From: Solobacterium sp.
GTDB taxonomy: Bacteria > Bacillota_I > Bacilli_A > Erysipelotrichales > Erysipelotrichaceae
Direction: 5' to 3'
Length of the DNA: 17,495 bases
Assembly (NCBI GenBank): GCA_017543025.1
Contig: JAFYGX010000218.1
Span: forward strand, 1 to 17,495
Part shown: positions 1 to 6,727 of the stretch, one piece after another
Position numbering within the stretch: the stretch's first letter is position 1
Layout of the letters: each line of letters opens with the position of its first letter
Position numbers and translations under genes: made by a program
The notes under the pieces: generated by a model
Told to the model about the DNA's origin: nothing
The model's database searches: none
Seen by the model: only the letters and a program-made list of their open reading frames with translations

Positions 1-207
1 AAGCCGGACGCACAGAATGACCCGGATGTACAGGCTGCGGTAAAGAAGGTTGCCGAGGAGCTTGGAGACAACGGACGTATTCTCGTTCGTGAAAGCGGAA
101 CCGAACCGGTGATCCGCGTCATGGTAGAGGCAGACACCGACGAACTCTGCGAGAAATATGTTGACGAAGTGATCGAAGTCATCAAAGCCCGCGGGCACCT
201 TGCCTGA
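1..207 (+). CDS. glmM: Phosphoglucosamine mutase GlmM, C-terminal 68 residues (5' end outside window)
   Basis: GlmM interconverts glucosamine-6-phosphate and glucosamine-1-phosphate in the cytosol, on the route to UDP-GlcNAc for peptidoglycan and surface polymers. Only the last part of domain 4 is visible. It carries the phosphate-binding loop RESGTEPVIRVMVE typical of the alpha-D-phosphohexomutase C-terminal domain (residues about 30-43 of the visible part), preceded by GRILV. The reading frame is open from base 1 and ends in TGA at 205-207. The gene is the conserved chromosomal flank of the polysaccharide locus and is followed at once by a terminator. The family is certain. GlmM rather than another phosphohexomutase is inferred from the exact GRILVR-SGTEP-IRVMVE pattern. 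Confidence 0.9.
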   Translation, partial: KPDAQNDPDVQAAVKKVAEELGDNGRILVRESGTEPVIRVMVEADTDELCEKYVDEVIEVIKARGHLA

Positions 208-229
208 GAAGCTCGATCAGTTTATAGAG

Positions 230-264
230 AAAAATACCTGACGCACATGCATCAGGTATTTTTT
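230..264. terminator. Bidirectional rho-independent terminator between glmM and the convergent gene at 280-1740
   Basis: A perfect 12-bp inverted repeat (230-241 AAAAATACCTGA, 252-263 TCAGGTATTTTT) encloses a 10-base loop. T-rich flanks follow on both strands, so it can stop glmM rightward and the kinase-like gene leftward. It lies 22 bases after the glmM stop and 16 bases from the stop of the convergent gene. Confidence 0.85.
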
Positions 265-279
265 GGCGGGAAGATGCAT

Positions 280-1740
280 TTACGCACTGCAGATCTGAAG
301 GATCATCAGCGAAAAACCGGAGTTTTTCAGCGCGACTGATTCCTTCAGGCAGGCATACGGTTTCAGGGGTCCGGCACAGAATGCCTGATAATCTGCTTCT
401 TTTTCAGAAGGATAAAGGATTGAGACATAACGCTCTGCGATCTGACAGATCGCATTTGCCCTCAGATTCGGGTTCAGGGGATAGATGGCAGCCTGATCGT
501 TCAGCGGATCAATACAGAGAACCAGGTCGCTTCGGACTTCATTGATCTGCGGATTCTGCAGGTAAGCGTAATTATAGAGGAAACAGCGGGAATCCAGCTG
601 AAACTGCTTCAGATGCAGATAGGCAAGGTCGAGCCGATGCTCGCAATAATCCATCGAACAGACGGTAAGAGAAGGGTTCTGCCGCAGCAGCTCTGCTTCT
701 GCTTCCCCGAAGGTTCCGCCGCATACAGCGGCAGAATGAACATCCTCAAGGCCGGAAAGGTGCGTAACCACCTCGCTCCAGTCTTTAACCGGCGCATGAT
801 CTTCTGCAGTTCTGATCACAGGAAACAGACCTTCAATATCAGGCACGGAACAGATGTGCAGATCCAGTACCTTCTGTGCGGTAACGAAACCGGCAAAATC
901 CAGCCGTGCGAGGTAATAGCGTTTCAATACATTGAAAGCGGACTGATATTCTCTTGCGAGAAGATTGTAACAGCGGGGAAATACATAAATATTCGCATTG
1001 TCGTCGTCATGGCTGGGCAGCCGGTACATCATACTGTTGCCGATAAACCCGAATACAAGCCGGCTGATTCCGGCAAAGACCAGTTCGGTAAGAATGCCGT
1101 TTTCCTTCATCGGTACAATTGAGCCGATATCGAAAAACATCGGATTGCCGTTGTGAAAGGTCACATTGTTGAGATGGCCGTCAATCAGCGTAAACCCCGC
1201 TTCATTCAGAACCTCTTTCAGAAAGAGAATGAGAAGGCATGCATCCTTTACCATGGCGTAGCTCCACACGGTATTTTTCTGTATCGTAACCTGCTGCACT
1301 TCCAGTACAAAGACAAATTCATCTGTGACATAATCCGTCAGTCTGACTTCCGGAATCAGATGATATTCAGCCAGCACCGGAAGAATGCCGGATTCATAGA
1401 CTTCCCGGAAGATTGCGGCACTTTCGGGATAGATACCGCGCATGATCCGGTTCTGATAAAGAAATACCCGTCCCATGTCATCGCCGGTCATACTGACTTC
1501 CTGATCGGGTGTGATTCTGACCGGATGGGCATTTGCCGGCAATGTGAGAGGATGCTCGTGCTGGGCAGCCTGCAGCCGCTCCCGGAATTCGCGTTTCCGC
1601 TGTTCATGCAGGTTTCGGGCAGTCTGAGCCGCGCCGGATGAAAACCGCGGATGAGCGGAATAGAACGCATGATTGCGGAGTGTCCGCTTTACGCTGTCTC
1701 TGACTGCGCGCTTCCATGCACGTATATATGACTCACTCAT
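280..1740 (-). CDS. Kinase-like / methyltransferase-like hybrid protein of a polysaccharide locus, function unknown
   Basis: A 486-residue soluble protein. Residues 1-70 are basic and charged. The middle (about 80-300) carries a kinase-type catalytic-loop signature, D187-G-H-L-N-N192, followed 12 residues later by D204-I-G206. This is the D....N / D-x-G spacing of phosphotransferases, but no clear glycine-rich loop or VAIK lysine is visible. The C-terminal part (about 335-415) resembles a Rossmann SAM-methyltransferase, with a CGGTFG turn at 340-345, D364 where an acidic ribose ligand would be expected, and SDLVLCID at 404-411. It is degenerate compared with active families. The start is set by AGGAGG five bases upstream of the ATG at 1740. 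It lies 15 bases after the GT-D-like gene and is probably co-transcribed with it. A role in phosphorylating or methylating a glycan or lipid-linked intermediate is inferred only. A NoeA-like kinase/methyltransferase family is the nearest recollection. Confidence 0.6.
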   Translation of the reverse strand: MSESYIRAWKRAVRDSVKRTLRNHAFYSAHPRFSSGAAQTARNLHEQRKREFRERLQAAQHEHPLTLPANAHPVRITPDQEVSMTGDDMGRVFLYQNRIMRGIYPESAAIFREVYESGILPVLAEYHLIPEVRLTDYVTDEFVFVLEVQQVTIQKNTVWSYAMVKDACLLILFLKEVLNEAGFTLIDGHLNNVTFHNGNPMFFDIGSIVPMKENGILTELVFAGISRLVFGFIGNSMMYRLPSHDDDNANIYVFPRCYNLLAREYQSAFNVLKRYYLARLDFAGFVTAQKVLDLHICSVPDIEGLFPVIRTAEDHAPVKDWSEVVTHLSGLEDVHSAAVCGGTFGEAEAELLRQNPSLTVCSMDYCEHRLDLAYLHLKQFQLDSRCFLYNYAYLQNPQINEVRSDLVLCIDPLNDQAAIYPLNPNLRANAICQIAERYVSILYPSEKEADYQAFCAGPLKPYACLKESVALKNSGFSLMILQICSA

Positions 1741-1755
1741 TGTGCCTCCTGTTTC

Positions 1756-2703
1756 TCACCAGTAACATGCGTTCTCCACGCTTGATGCATTTTTCGGTTT
1801 TTCGCTTTCCAGCGGCCGTACCCATGCGTCATTGCGCAGATTCTGAATCAATGGGTTATTGTCCCAGCGGCTGCCGTAGATGCCGAAGAGAAGCTGGGTG
1901 GTTCCGCCCAGGTGAATGGCCTGTTTTCCGGCTTTGCGGATCTCTGCCGCAAGCGGAAAGCCATAAGCTCCGCAGCCGAGAATTGCAGTATCAAAATCCC
2001 GTTTCAGAATCTCTTCCTTCATCCATTCATATGCCTCAAACCACGAGCCGAACCGCTCGTCTTCATTTCCGCCGGAGGTCTGCACGCTTTTCATCACATC
2101 GAGCGAAAAGTCCGGAAGAATTTCCGTGCCGGGAAACAGCTGATTTTTTTTCTGATACTGTGTATGGATACTTTCTTCAAACGGATGAACAACCAGCACT
2201 TTTTTTCCTTTCAGCCCGGCGCTCCAGGGATGTTCTTTAACTGCCCAGGGATTCAATGAAGGCAGAAGGGTGTAGTTCAGGGTGTCCTTACCGTAAGCCT
2301 TCGTGTAATATGCTTCAAATGCCTGGGGCCAGATGCCGATGAGGTCTGCCTGGGGAATCTCCTCCTTCATGAGATCAGCGAACCGGAATCCGGTTTCATC
2401 CGTTTCCGGAAACAGCCCGGCAAATGTATGCATGCGGGAAAGCTGGTGGGCGTATTTTCCTTTCAGCCCGAAATCAAATGTTTTCAGAGTGGCCAGTTCA
2501 TTTGCGCCGAAGCGGCAGACCATAAACGGCTCGCCGCCGGCAAGCTTTGCCCGGATGAGATCGCTCACTTCCGCAGGTGAAAGAACCGGCTGGTGATTGA
2601 ACTGCTTCAGATTGTCATAATAGCTTCCCATTCCATGCTGGGCACGATAGGTAATGATGCGGCCGTCGATATAATGACGGAGAAATGTGATCGGTTTTTT
2701 CAT
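1756..2703 (-). CDS. GT-D-fold glycosyltransferase-like protein
   Basis: A 315-residue cytosolic protein without membrane segments. It has two motifs that recall the GT-D fold (DUF1792-type) transferases: R64-F-G-A-N-E69 in the N-terminal half, in the place of the RFG-DGE metal/nucleotide-sugar motif, and G243-C-G-A-Y-G-x-P-L-A near 243-252, followed by HLGGTTQLLFGI and RWD at 264-281. The Asp of DGE is Asn here, while the Glu is kept. The start is supported by AAAGGA eight bases upstream. It is the first gene after a leftward terminator and is followed after 15 bases by the kinase-like gene, so the two form a small unit. It probably transfers a sugar or modifies the repeat unit, with unknown substrate. 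Confidence in the fold is moderate, and in glycosyl transfer lower. Confidence 0.6.
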   Translation of the reverse strand: MKKPITFLRHYIDGRIITYRAQHGMGSYYDNLKQFNHQPVLSPAEVSDLIRAKLAGGEPFMVCRFGANELATLKTFDFGLKGKYAHQLSRMHTFAGLFPETDETGFRFADLMKEEIPQADLIGIWPQAFEAYYTKAYGKDTLNYTLLPSLNPWAVKEHPWSAGLKGKKVLVVHPFEESIHTQYQKKNQLFPGTEILPDFSLDVMKSVQTSGGNEDERFGSWFEAYEWMKEEILKRDFDTAILGCGAYGFPLAAEIRKAGKQAIHLGGTTQLLFGIYGSRWDNNPLIQNLRNDAWVRPLESEKPKNASSVENACYW

Positions 2704-2830
2704 AACGGTTTTCCTTTCGGCTGTACAGCGAAGAACCGGAAAGCACGCTCAGATGAACGGGCACAATGGCGCCGCAGCCCTGCCGATGTGCGGTTTCCTG
2801 TGGCTTCTTCTGCTTGAAACGCAATGAAAA

Positions 2831-2856
2831 CAAAAACCGGCAGGAGGTACTGCCGG
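2831..2856 (-). terminator. Rho-independent terminator after the aminotransferase gene
   Basis: On the minus strand a perfect 7-bp stem (CCGGCAG at 2856-2850, CTGCCGG at 2843-2837) with a 6-base loop is followed by TTTTTGTTTTC. It starts 8 bases after the TGA of the DegT gene. It should separate the GT4/aminotransferase unit from the two genes downstream. No convincing leftward promoter is visible in the remaining spacer (2704-2830), so read-through may supply the downstream pair. Confidence 0.85.
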
Positions 2857-2863
2857 ATCATGT

Positions 2864-3952
2864 TCAGGAGTAAAAATCCCGGATGATGTCACAGATGTAA
2901 CGGACCTGTTCATCTGTTAGCCCCGGCCAGCTGGGGAGATTGATGCCCCGGAGTCCGAGATCTTCGGAGACCTTCAGTTTTTTGTATTTCTGTGAATACA
3001 TCGGCATCAGGTGAATCGGATAGAACAGCGGGCGGGTTTCAACGCCTGCTTCCCTGAGTCTGGTACGGAGAGCGTCTCTCTGATCTGCACTTGGCAGCAG
3101 CACGCTGAACATCCAGTAGGTATTGACGGTATCCGCAACCACCGGCGGCACTTCCACCGGCGTATCCTTCAGATATTCGATATACCGCTCCGCCAGCAAT
3201 TTCTTGCGGGCGATAAATGAATCTGCCTGTTCCATCTGGGCAAGGCCGATTGCGGCACAGATATTCGTCATACGGTAATTGTATCCGACAATGTCATGCC
3301 AGTATTCCCGGTCAAACGCAAGCCCCTGATCTTTCATATGACTGGCACGTTCGTAAAGCACGCGGTCATTTGTGACGACCATGCCGCCTTCACCGGTTGT
3401 GATGGTCTTGTTTCCATAGAAACTGAAGGCCGAGATATCACCGAAGCCGCCGACTTTCTTTCCCTTGTATTCGGAACCGAATGCCTCTGCGCAGTCTTCA
3501 ATCACAAACAGATCGTGTGCTTCTGCGATCTTCATGATGCGGTCCATATCACAAGGCTGGCCATACAGATGGACGACCATAATCGCCCGGGTCCGTTCGG
3601 TGATCTTGCGTTCCACATCTTCCGGATCAATCTGCCAGCTTTCATACAGTGAATCCGCAAATACCGGAATCGCACCGGTATAGGTAATCGCGTTGGCAGA
3701 AGCGACATAGGTGAGCGAAGGAACGATGACTTCATCGCCTTCTCCGATGCCGAGCGCCATCAGCGCAAGGTGCAGTGCAACCGTCCCGTTGCATACCGAT
3801 ACTGCATGATTGACGCCGAGATAGTCAGCCACACTTGATTCAAATTCACCGACAAACCGGCCTTTCGCGGAGATCCAGCTGGTGTCGAGACATTCATTGA
3901 CATATTTCTTTTCATTGCCGTTGAGTTCCGGCTGATAGACAGGTATAAACAT
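2864..3952 (-). CDS. DegT/DnrJ/EryC1/StrS-family PLP-dependent sugar aminotransferase (perosamine-synthase-like)
   Basis: A fold-type I aminotransferase that places an amino group on a nucleotide-linked keto-sugar. It is 362 residues, the usual family length. It begins with a perosamine-synthase-like N-terminus (IPVYQPELNGNEKKYV, WISAKGRFV). Visible active-site elements are the NGTVALHLAL phosphate-binding turn (55-64), E152-D153-C-A-E-A for the PLP ring, and Schiff-base lysine K182 in FYGNKTITTGEGG. The start has AAAGGAAG five bases upstream. It lies 27 bases after the GT4 gene and ends at a terminator. The likely product is a 4-amino-4,6-dideoxysugar donor. The dehydratase that would make its keto substrate is not in this window, so the exact sugar is open. 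Confidence 0.9.
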   Translation of the reverse strand: MFIPVYQPELNGNEKKYVNECLDTSWISAKGRFVGEFESSVADYLGVNHAVSVCNGTVALHLALMALGIGEGDEVIVPSLTYVASANAITYTGAIPVFADSLYESWQIDPEDVERKITERTRAIMVVHLYGQPCDMDRIMKIAEAHDLFVIEDCAEAFGSEYKGKKVGGFGDISAFSFYGNKTITTGEGGMVVTNDRVLYERASHMKDQGLAFDREYWHDIVGYNYRMTNICAAIGLAQMEQADSFIARKKLLAERYIEYLKDTPVEVPPVVADTVNTYWMFSVLLPSADQRDALRTRLREAGVETRPLFYPIHLMPMYSQKYKKLKVSEDLGLRGINLPSWPGLTDEQVRYICDIIRDFYS

Positions 3953-3979
3953 AAACGCTTCCTTTCTCTGTTCTATGCG

Positions 3980-5167
3980 TTAGAGCGTGCTGATCATTGT
4001 ATACAGTACATCATGATACACCTTCTGACGCCGTTTTCCCGCTTCTTCCAGAACAGAAATCGAAGGAGCAGGATGGACATTGTCAGAAAAGTCCTTCATC
4101 TTTTCCGCTAGATCGGCCTCATCTCCCTTGCGGAAGAAGGTGACAGCAGGTTCACTGATTTCAAGATTGACCGGTATATCGGACACAATCGAAGGAATGC
4201 CGAGACTTACCGCATCTTCGATCTCACCGCCGCCCGGGCTTCCTTCATAAAGCGTCGGCTGAATTACGCCGATACTGTGCTTCATCAGCAGAATCTGATC
4301 CGCTTTCGGAATATAGCCGAGAAAATGAACATGATCTCCGATGCCGAGTTCCTGATTCGCTGCCTGCAGCTCCTTCAGATAATCCGGATTCCGGTAGTCT
4401 TCTGTCGCGCCGGTGCAGACGATATGGAGGTCCTGGTATCCGTTCTGCGCATGCAGGCGCGCAAGTGCTCTGAATGCACACGGGTGGTCTTTGTGAATCC
4501 AGAACTGATTCGAGATCAGAAAGTATTTCATGTCTTCCGCAAACCCGTACTTCGTCCGCACATCACCTTCCGCTTCGAGCCAGGCTCTGCGCGGAGCAGG
4601 GGAGAAGGGAATGACATGAATCGGCTTTGTACAGCCGGGGTAATATTTCAGAATATCCTGTTTTGCGGTTTCTGAAGTGACGATCAGCGCAGGGGCTTCC
4701 TCGATCCGCTTCCCGATCGTTTCGTCCCGGCGGGCTATTTCTTCACGCGAGAAGAATTCCGGCAGGTATTTATGCTGGAAGTCCGGCAGATACCCGACCC
4801 AGGGAATTCCGATGGGGCCAAGCGGATAGGCACAGGGAAACAGGACGGAGATACCGTTTTCCCGGATGCAGGTCTTCAGTCCGTTTCTGGAATTGATAAA
4901 GTTATTGACTGTCACAAACGGATATTCTTCCGTAAAGGAGGCGACTACCTCCGGATCGATTCCCTCAAATACATGCCGGCCAAGCAGCTTCTGCGCGGTT
5001 CGCTTCAGTTTTGTCTTCATATCGCTGCCGACAACTGGTACCAGCAGGCGGATGTCGTATTCCTGCGGATCGTAATGCAGTGCGTGAATAATATTTTTCA
5101 GCAGGTCTACACCGCCTCCCCACTCCAGCATGGAGGCGCCGAAAATTCCGATCGTTTTTCTGTTCAT
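3980..5167 (-). CDS. GT4-family glycosyltransferase (GT-B fold)
   Basis: A 395-residue cytosolic retaining glycosyltransferase adding a sugar to the lipid-linked repeat unit. The N-terminal Rossmann domain opens with IGIFGASMLEWGGGVDLL, and the glycine loop shows that the start at 5167 includes the whole domain. The C-terminal domain has FLISNQFWIHKDH (216-228), HFLGYI (281-286) and the donor-binding acidic region E308-GSPGGG-E-I-E317, followed by SLGIPSIVSDIP. The loop between the two glutamates is slightly longer than the usual E-x7-E. No Shine-Dalgarno precedes the ATG. A weak -10-like TATAGT (5184-5179) is close enough that the mRNA could be almost leaderless, and the ATG overlaps the TGA of a three-codon ORF (5175-5164). 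It is the first gene of a leftward unit with the aminotransferase. Donor and acceptor are unknown. Confidence 0.88.
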   Translation of the reverse strand: MNRKTIGIFGASMLEWGGGVDLLKNIIHALHYDPQEYDIRLLVPVVGSDMKTKLKRTAQKLLGRHVFEGIDPEVVASFTEEYPFVTVNNFINSRNGLKTCIRENGISVLFPCAYPLGPIGIPWVGYLPDFQHKYLPEFFSREEIARRDETIGKRIEEAPALIVTSETAKQDILKYYPGCTKPIHVIPFSPAPRRAWLEAEGDVRTKYGFAEDMKYFLISNQFWIHKDHPCAFRALARLHAQNGYQDLHIVCTGATEDYRNPDYLKELQAANQELGIGDHVHFLGYIPKADQILLMKHSIGVIQPTLYEGSPGGGEIEDAVSLGIPSIVSDIPVNLEISEPAVTFFRKGDEADLAEKMKDFSDNVHPAPSISVLEEAGKRRQKVYHDVLYTMISTL

Positions 5168-5297
5168 GCGTTCATTTTACTATAAAGAGACGGTTTTTTT
5201 CTTGACGGAAAACGGAAGAGAAGAACCCTGAACAGAGAGCCGGCGTCATTTTTGCCGGGAGAAGACAGATGCGGGCAATTCGGAAATCAGAACACGG

Positions 5298-5306
5298 TGT
5301 TATAAT
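5298..5306 (+). promoter_or_regulatory. Extended -10 promoter for the wzy-like gene
   Basis: TGT followed by a perfect TATAAT (5301-5306) makes an extended -10 element. No good -35 is seen at 17 bases. Transcription would start near 5313, giving a leader of about 30 bases to the ATG at 5344. This argues against the upstream in-frame ATG at 5269. The segment 5168-5343 is a divergent promoter region serving the GT4 gene leftward and this gene rightward. Confidence 0.6.
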
Positions 5307-5343
5307 AGGCAGAAGATTTGCACTTGATGTGCGGGGAGGCTTC

Positions 5344-6690
5344 ATGGCACAGGATTCCGGCTTTCTGAAGACTTGGAAAAAAATCGGGGATCTCCCGTGG
5401 GAACTGTATTATTTTCTTCTGATTTTCGCAGACCGGTATATCCGGGCATTTCTGATCGGTATTTTTGTCGAGACAACCGATGCGGTCAATCATTATTTTT
5501 ATGCGATTGAAAAATATACGTTTCTGATCGGCTTCGCTGTGCTTGGCTTCCGTATTCTCGATGTGATCCTGACGCACAGAAAACCGCGCTGGGGTTGGAG
5601 CAGCTTTTTTCTCGCGCTCTTCTGCGCCGGCGTGCTGGCTTCCACGTTTTATAATTTCGGAAATGAGTTCATGTATGACTATATGAAGAAGCTTGCGGTC
5701 AGCGAATGCCTGATCGTGACGCTGGTGTTCTTCAATGTTTCGGTGTTCTCTGTAAATAAGAAGTTTGACAATGCGGTCAGATGGTGCGGCTATCTTGTCT
5801 TTTTTTCGGTACTGGCGCTGAATATTCTGTCTCTTGGGCTGTATTTTGCCGGCCCGAATCCGTCGGTCACCTTATTCGGAAAGGTGTTTGAAAAGCAGGC
5901 GCTTTACTCCGGCGGACATGCCGGAGACGCGGCTCCCCGCTATTACGGCTTCTTTACCTATCCGACCACGCTTGGCTTCCGCTGTTATCTTGCCTGTGTG
6001 CTGGGAATGCATCTCAGGCATAAGGGACAGCTGAATTCCGTTCTGGTGCTGATCAATGTCATTCTTTCTTCCATGATGATCGTGATTTCCGATACCCGCT
6101 CGGGGATGGTGGCGATGGGAATCATTCTGCTGTTCTATGTCTATGAAATTCTGAAAAAGAGCCTGAATGCCGTGAAGGCAAAACGGCTGGTCGCCGGAGG
6201 GCTGCTTGCGGCGGCTCTGCTGTACGGCCTTCTTCGCTTCCCTGTGCTGAAGACACAGTTTGCGGCCGCATCCCAGGACCCGCTCCATGCGCTCGACACG
6301 CTGTCCAGCGAACGGCTTGAGCTCTGGTATAACAGTCTGAAGCTGTTCCGGTCCAGCCCGCTGTTTGGCAGAGGATGGTCTGTGCAGCTGACGGACGCGC
6401 AGAACAACACGCACAATCTGTTTATGACGCTGTTAGCGTGGTTCGGTCTTTCCGGGTTTGTCCCGTTTATGCTGTTTCTCATCAGTGCCCTGATACAGAT
6501 GGTGCGTCACCGGCTGCGCTGGCGGGCAAATCCGTATCTGCTCTGCCTTGTGCTCTGCGTTGTGATGCAGTCAATGATCGATGTCGCGATCATCGGCGAT
6601 ATGCGCAATCCGGCAACCTACATGTTCTGGCTTGTGATCGGCTTTTTCTGCAGCGGGTGTGCGGATACGTTCCGCAGCGATGGGGAATGA
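5344..6690 (+). CDS. wzy: Wzy/O-antigen-ligase-like membrane polymerase
   Basis: A polytopic membrane protein of 448 residues expected to polymerise lipid-linked repeat units, or ligate them, on the outer face of the membrane. Family signatures of the Wzy_C/O-antigen ligase group are SDTRSGMVAMG, then SSERLELWYNSLKLF with SPLFGRGW, then NNTHNLFMTLLAWFGLSG near the C-terminal third. About ten or more hydrophobic segments flank an extracytoplasmic loop. An in-frame ATG exists at 5269, but the extended -10 promoter lies inside that longer frame. The ATG at 5344 has GGGGAGG four bases before it, so this start was chosen. It is transcribed alone and converges on the flippase gene. Polymerase rather than ligase is inferred from the Wzx and initiating transferase nearby. 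Confidence 0.85.
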   Translation: MAQDSGFLKTWKKIGDLPWELYYFLLIFADRYIRAFLIGIFVETTDAVNHYFYAIEKYTFLIGFAVLGFRILDVILTHRKPRWGWSSFFLALFCAGVLASTFYNFGNEFMYDYMKKLAVSECLIVTLVFFNVSVFSVNKKFDNAVRWCGYLVFFSVLALNILSLGLYFAGPNPSVTLFGKVFEKQALYSGGHAGDAAPRYYGFFTYPTTLGFRCYLACVLGMHLRHKGQLNSVLVLINVILSSMMIVISDTRSGMVAMGIILLFYVYEILKKSLNAVKAKRLVAGGLLAAALLYGLLRFPVLKTQFAAASQDPLHALDTLSSERLELWYNSLKLFRSSPLFGRGWSVQLTDAQNNTHNLFMTLLAWFGLSGFVPFMLFLISALIQMVRHRLRWRANPYLLCLVLCVVMQSMIDVAIIGDMRNPATYMFWLVIGFFCSGCADTFRSDGE

Positions 6691-6703
6691 AGAACAGATA
6701 AGA

Positions 6704-6727
6704 AAAACGAAGCTGCGGCTTCGTTTT
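6704..6727. terminator. Bidirectional terminator between the convergent wzy- and wzx-like genes
   Basis: A perfect 10-bp inverted repeat (6704-6713 AAAACGAAGC, 6718-6727 GCTTCGTTTT) has a 4-base loop and T-rich continuations on both strands. The wzx-like stop codon (6728-6726) lies partly within the stem, so the gene ends at the hairpin base. Confidence 0.85.

Noticed and set aside
2615..2833. A 72-codon minus-strand frame in the spacer before the GT-D-like gene
   Set aside because: It begins at the T-tract of the terminator, lacks a ribosome binding site and runs out of frame into the GT-D-like gene.
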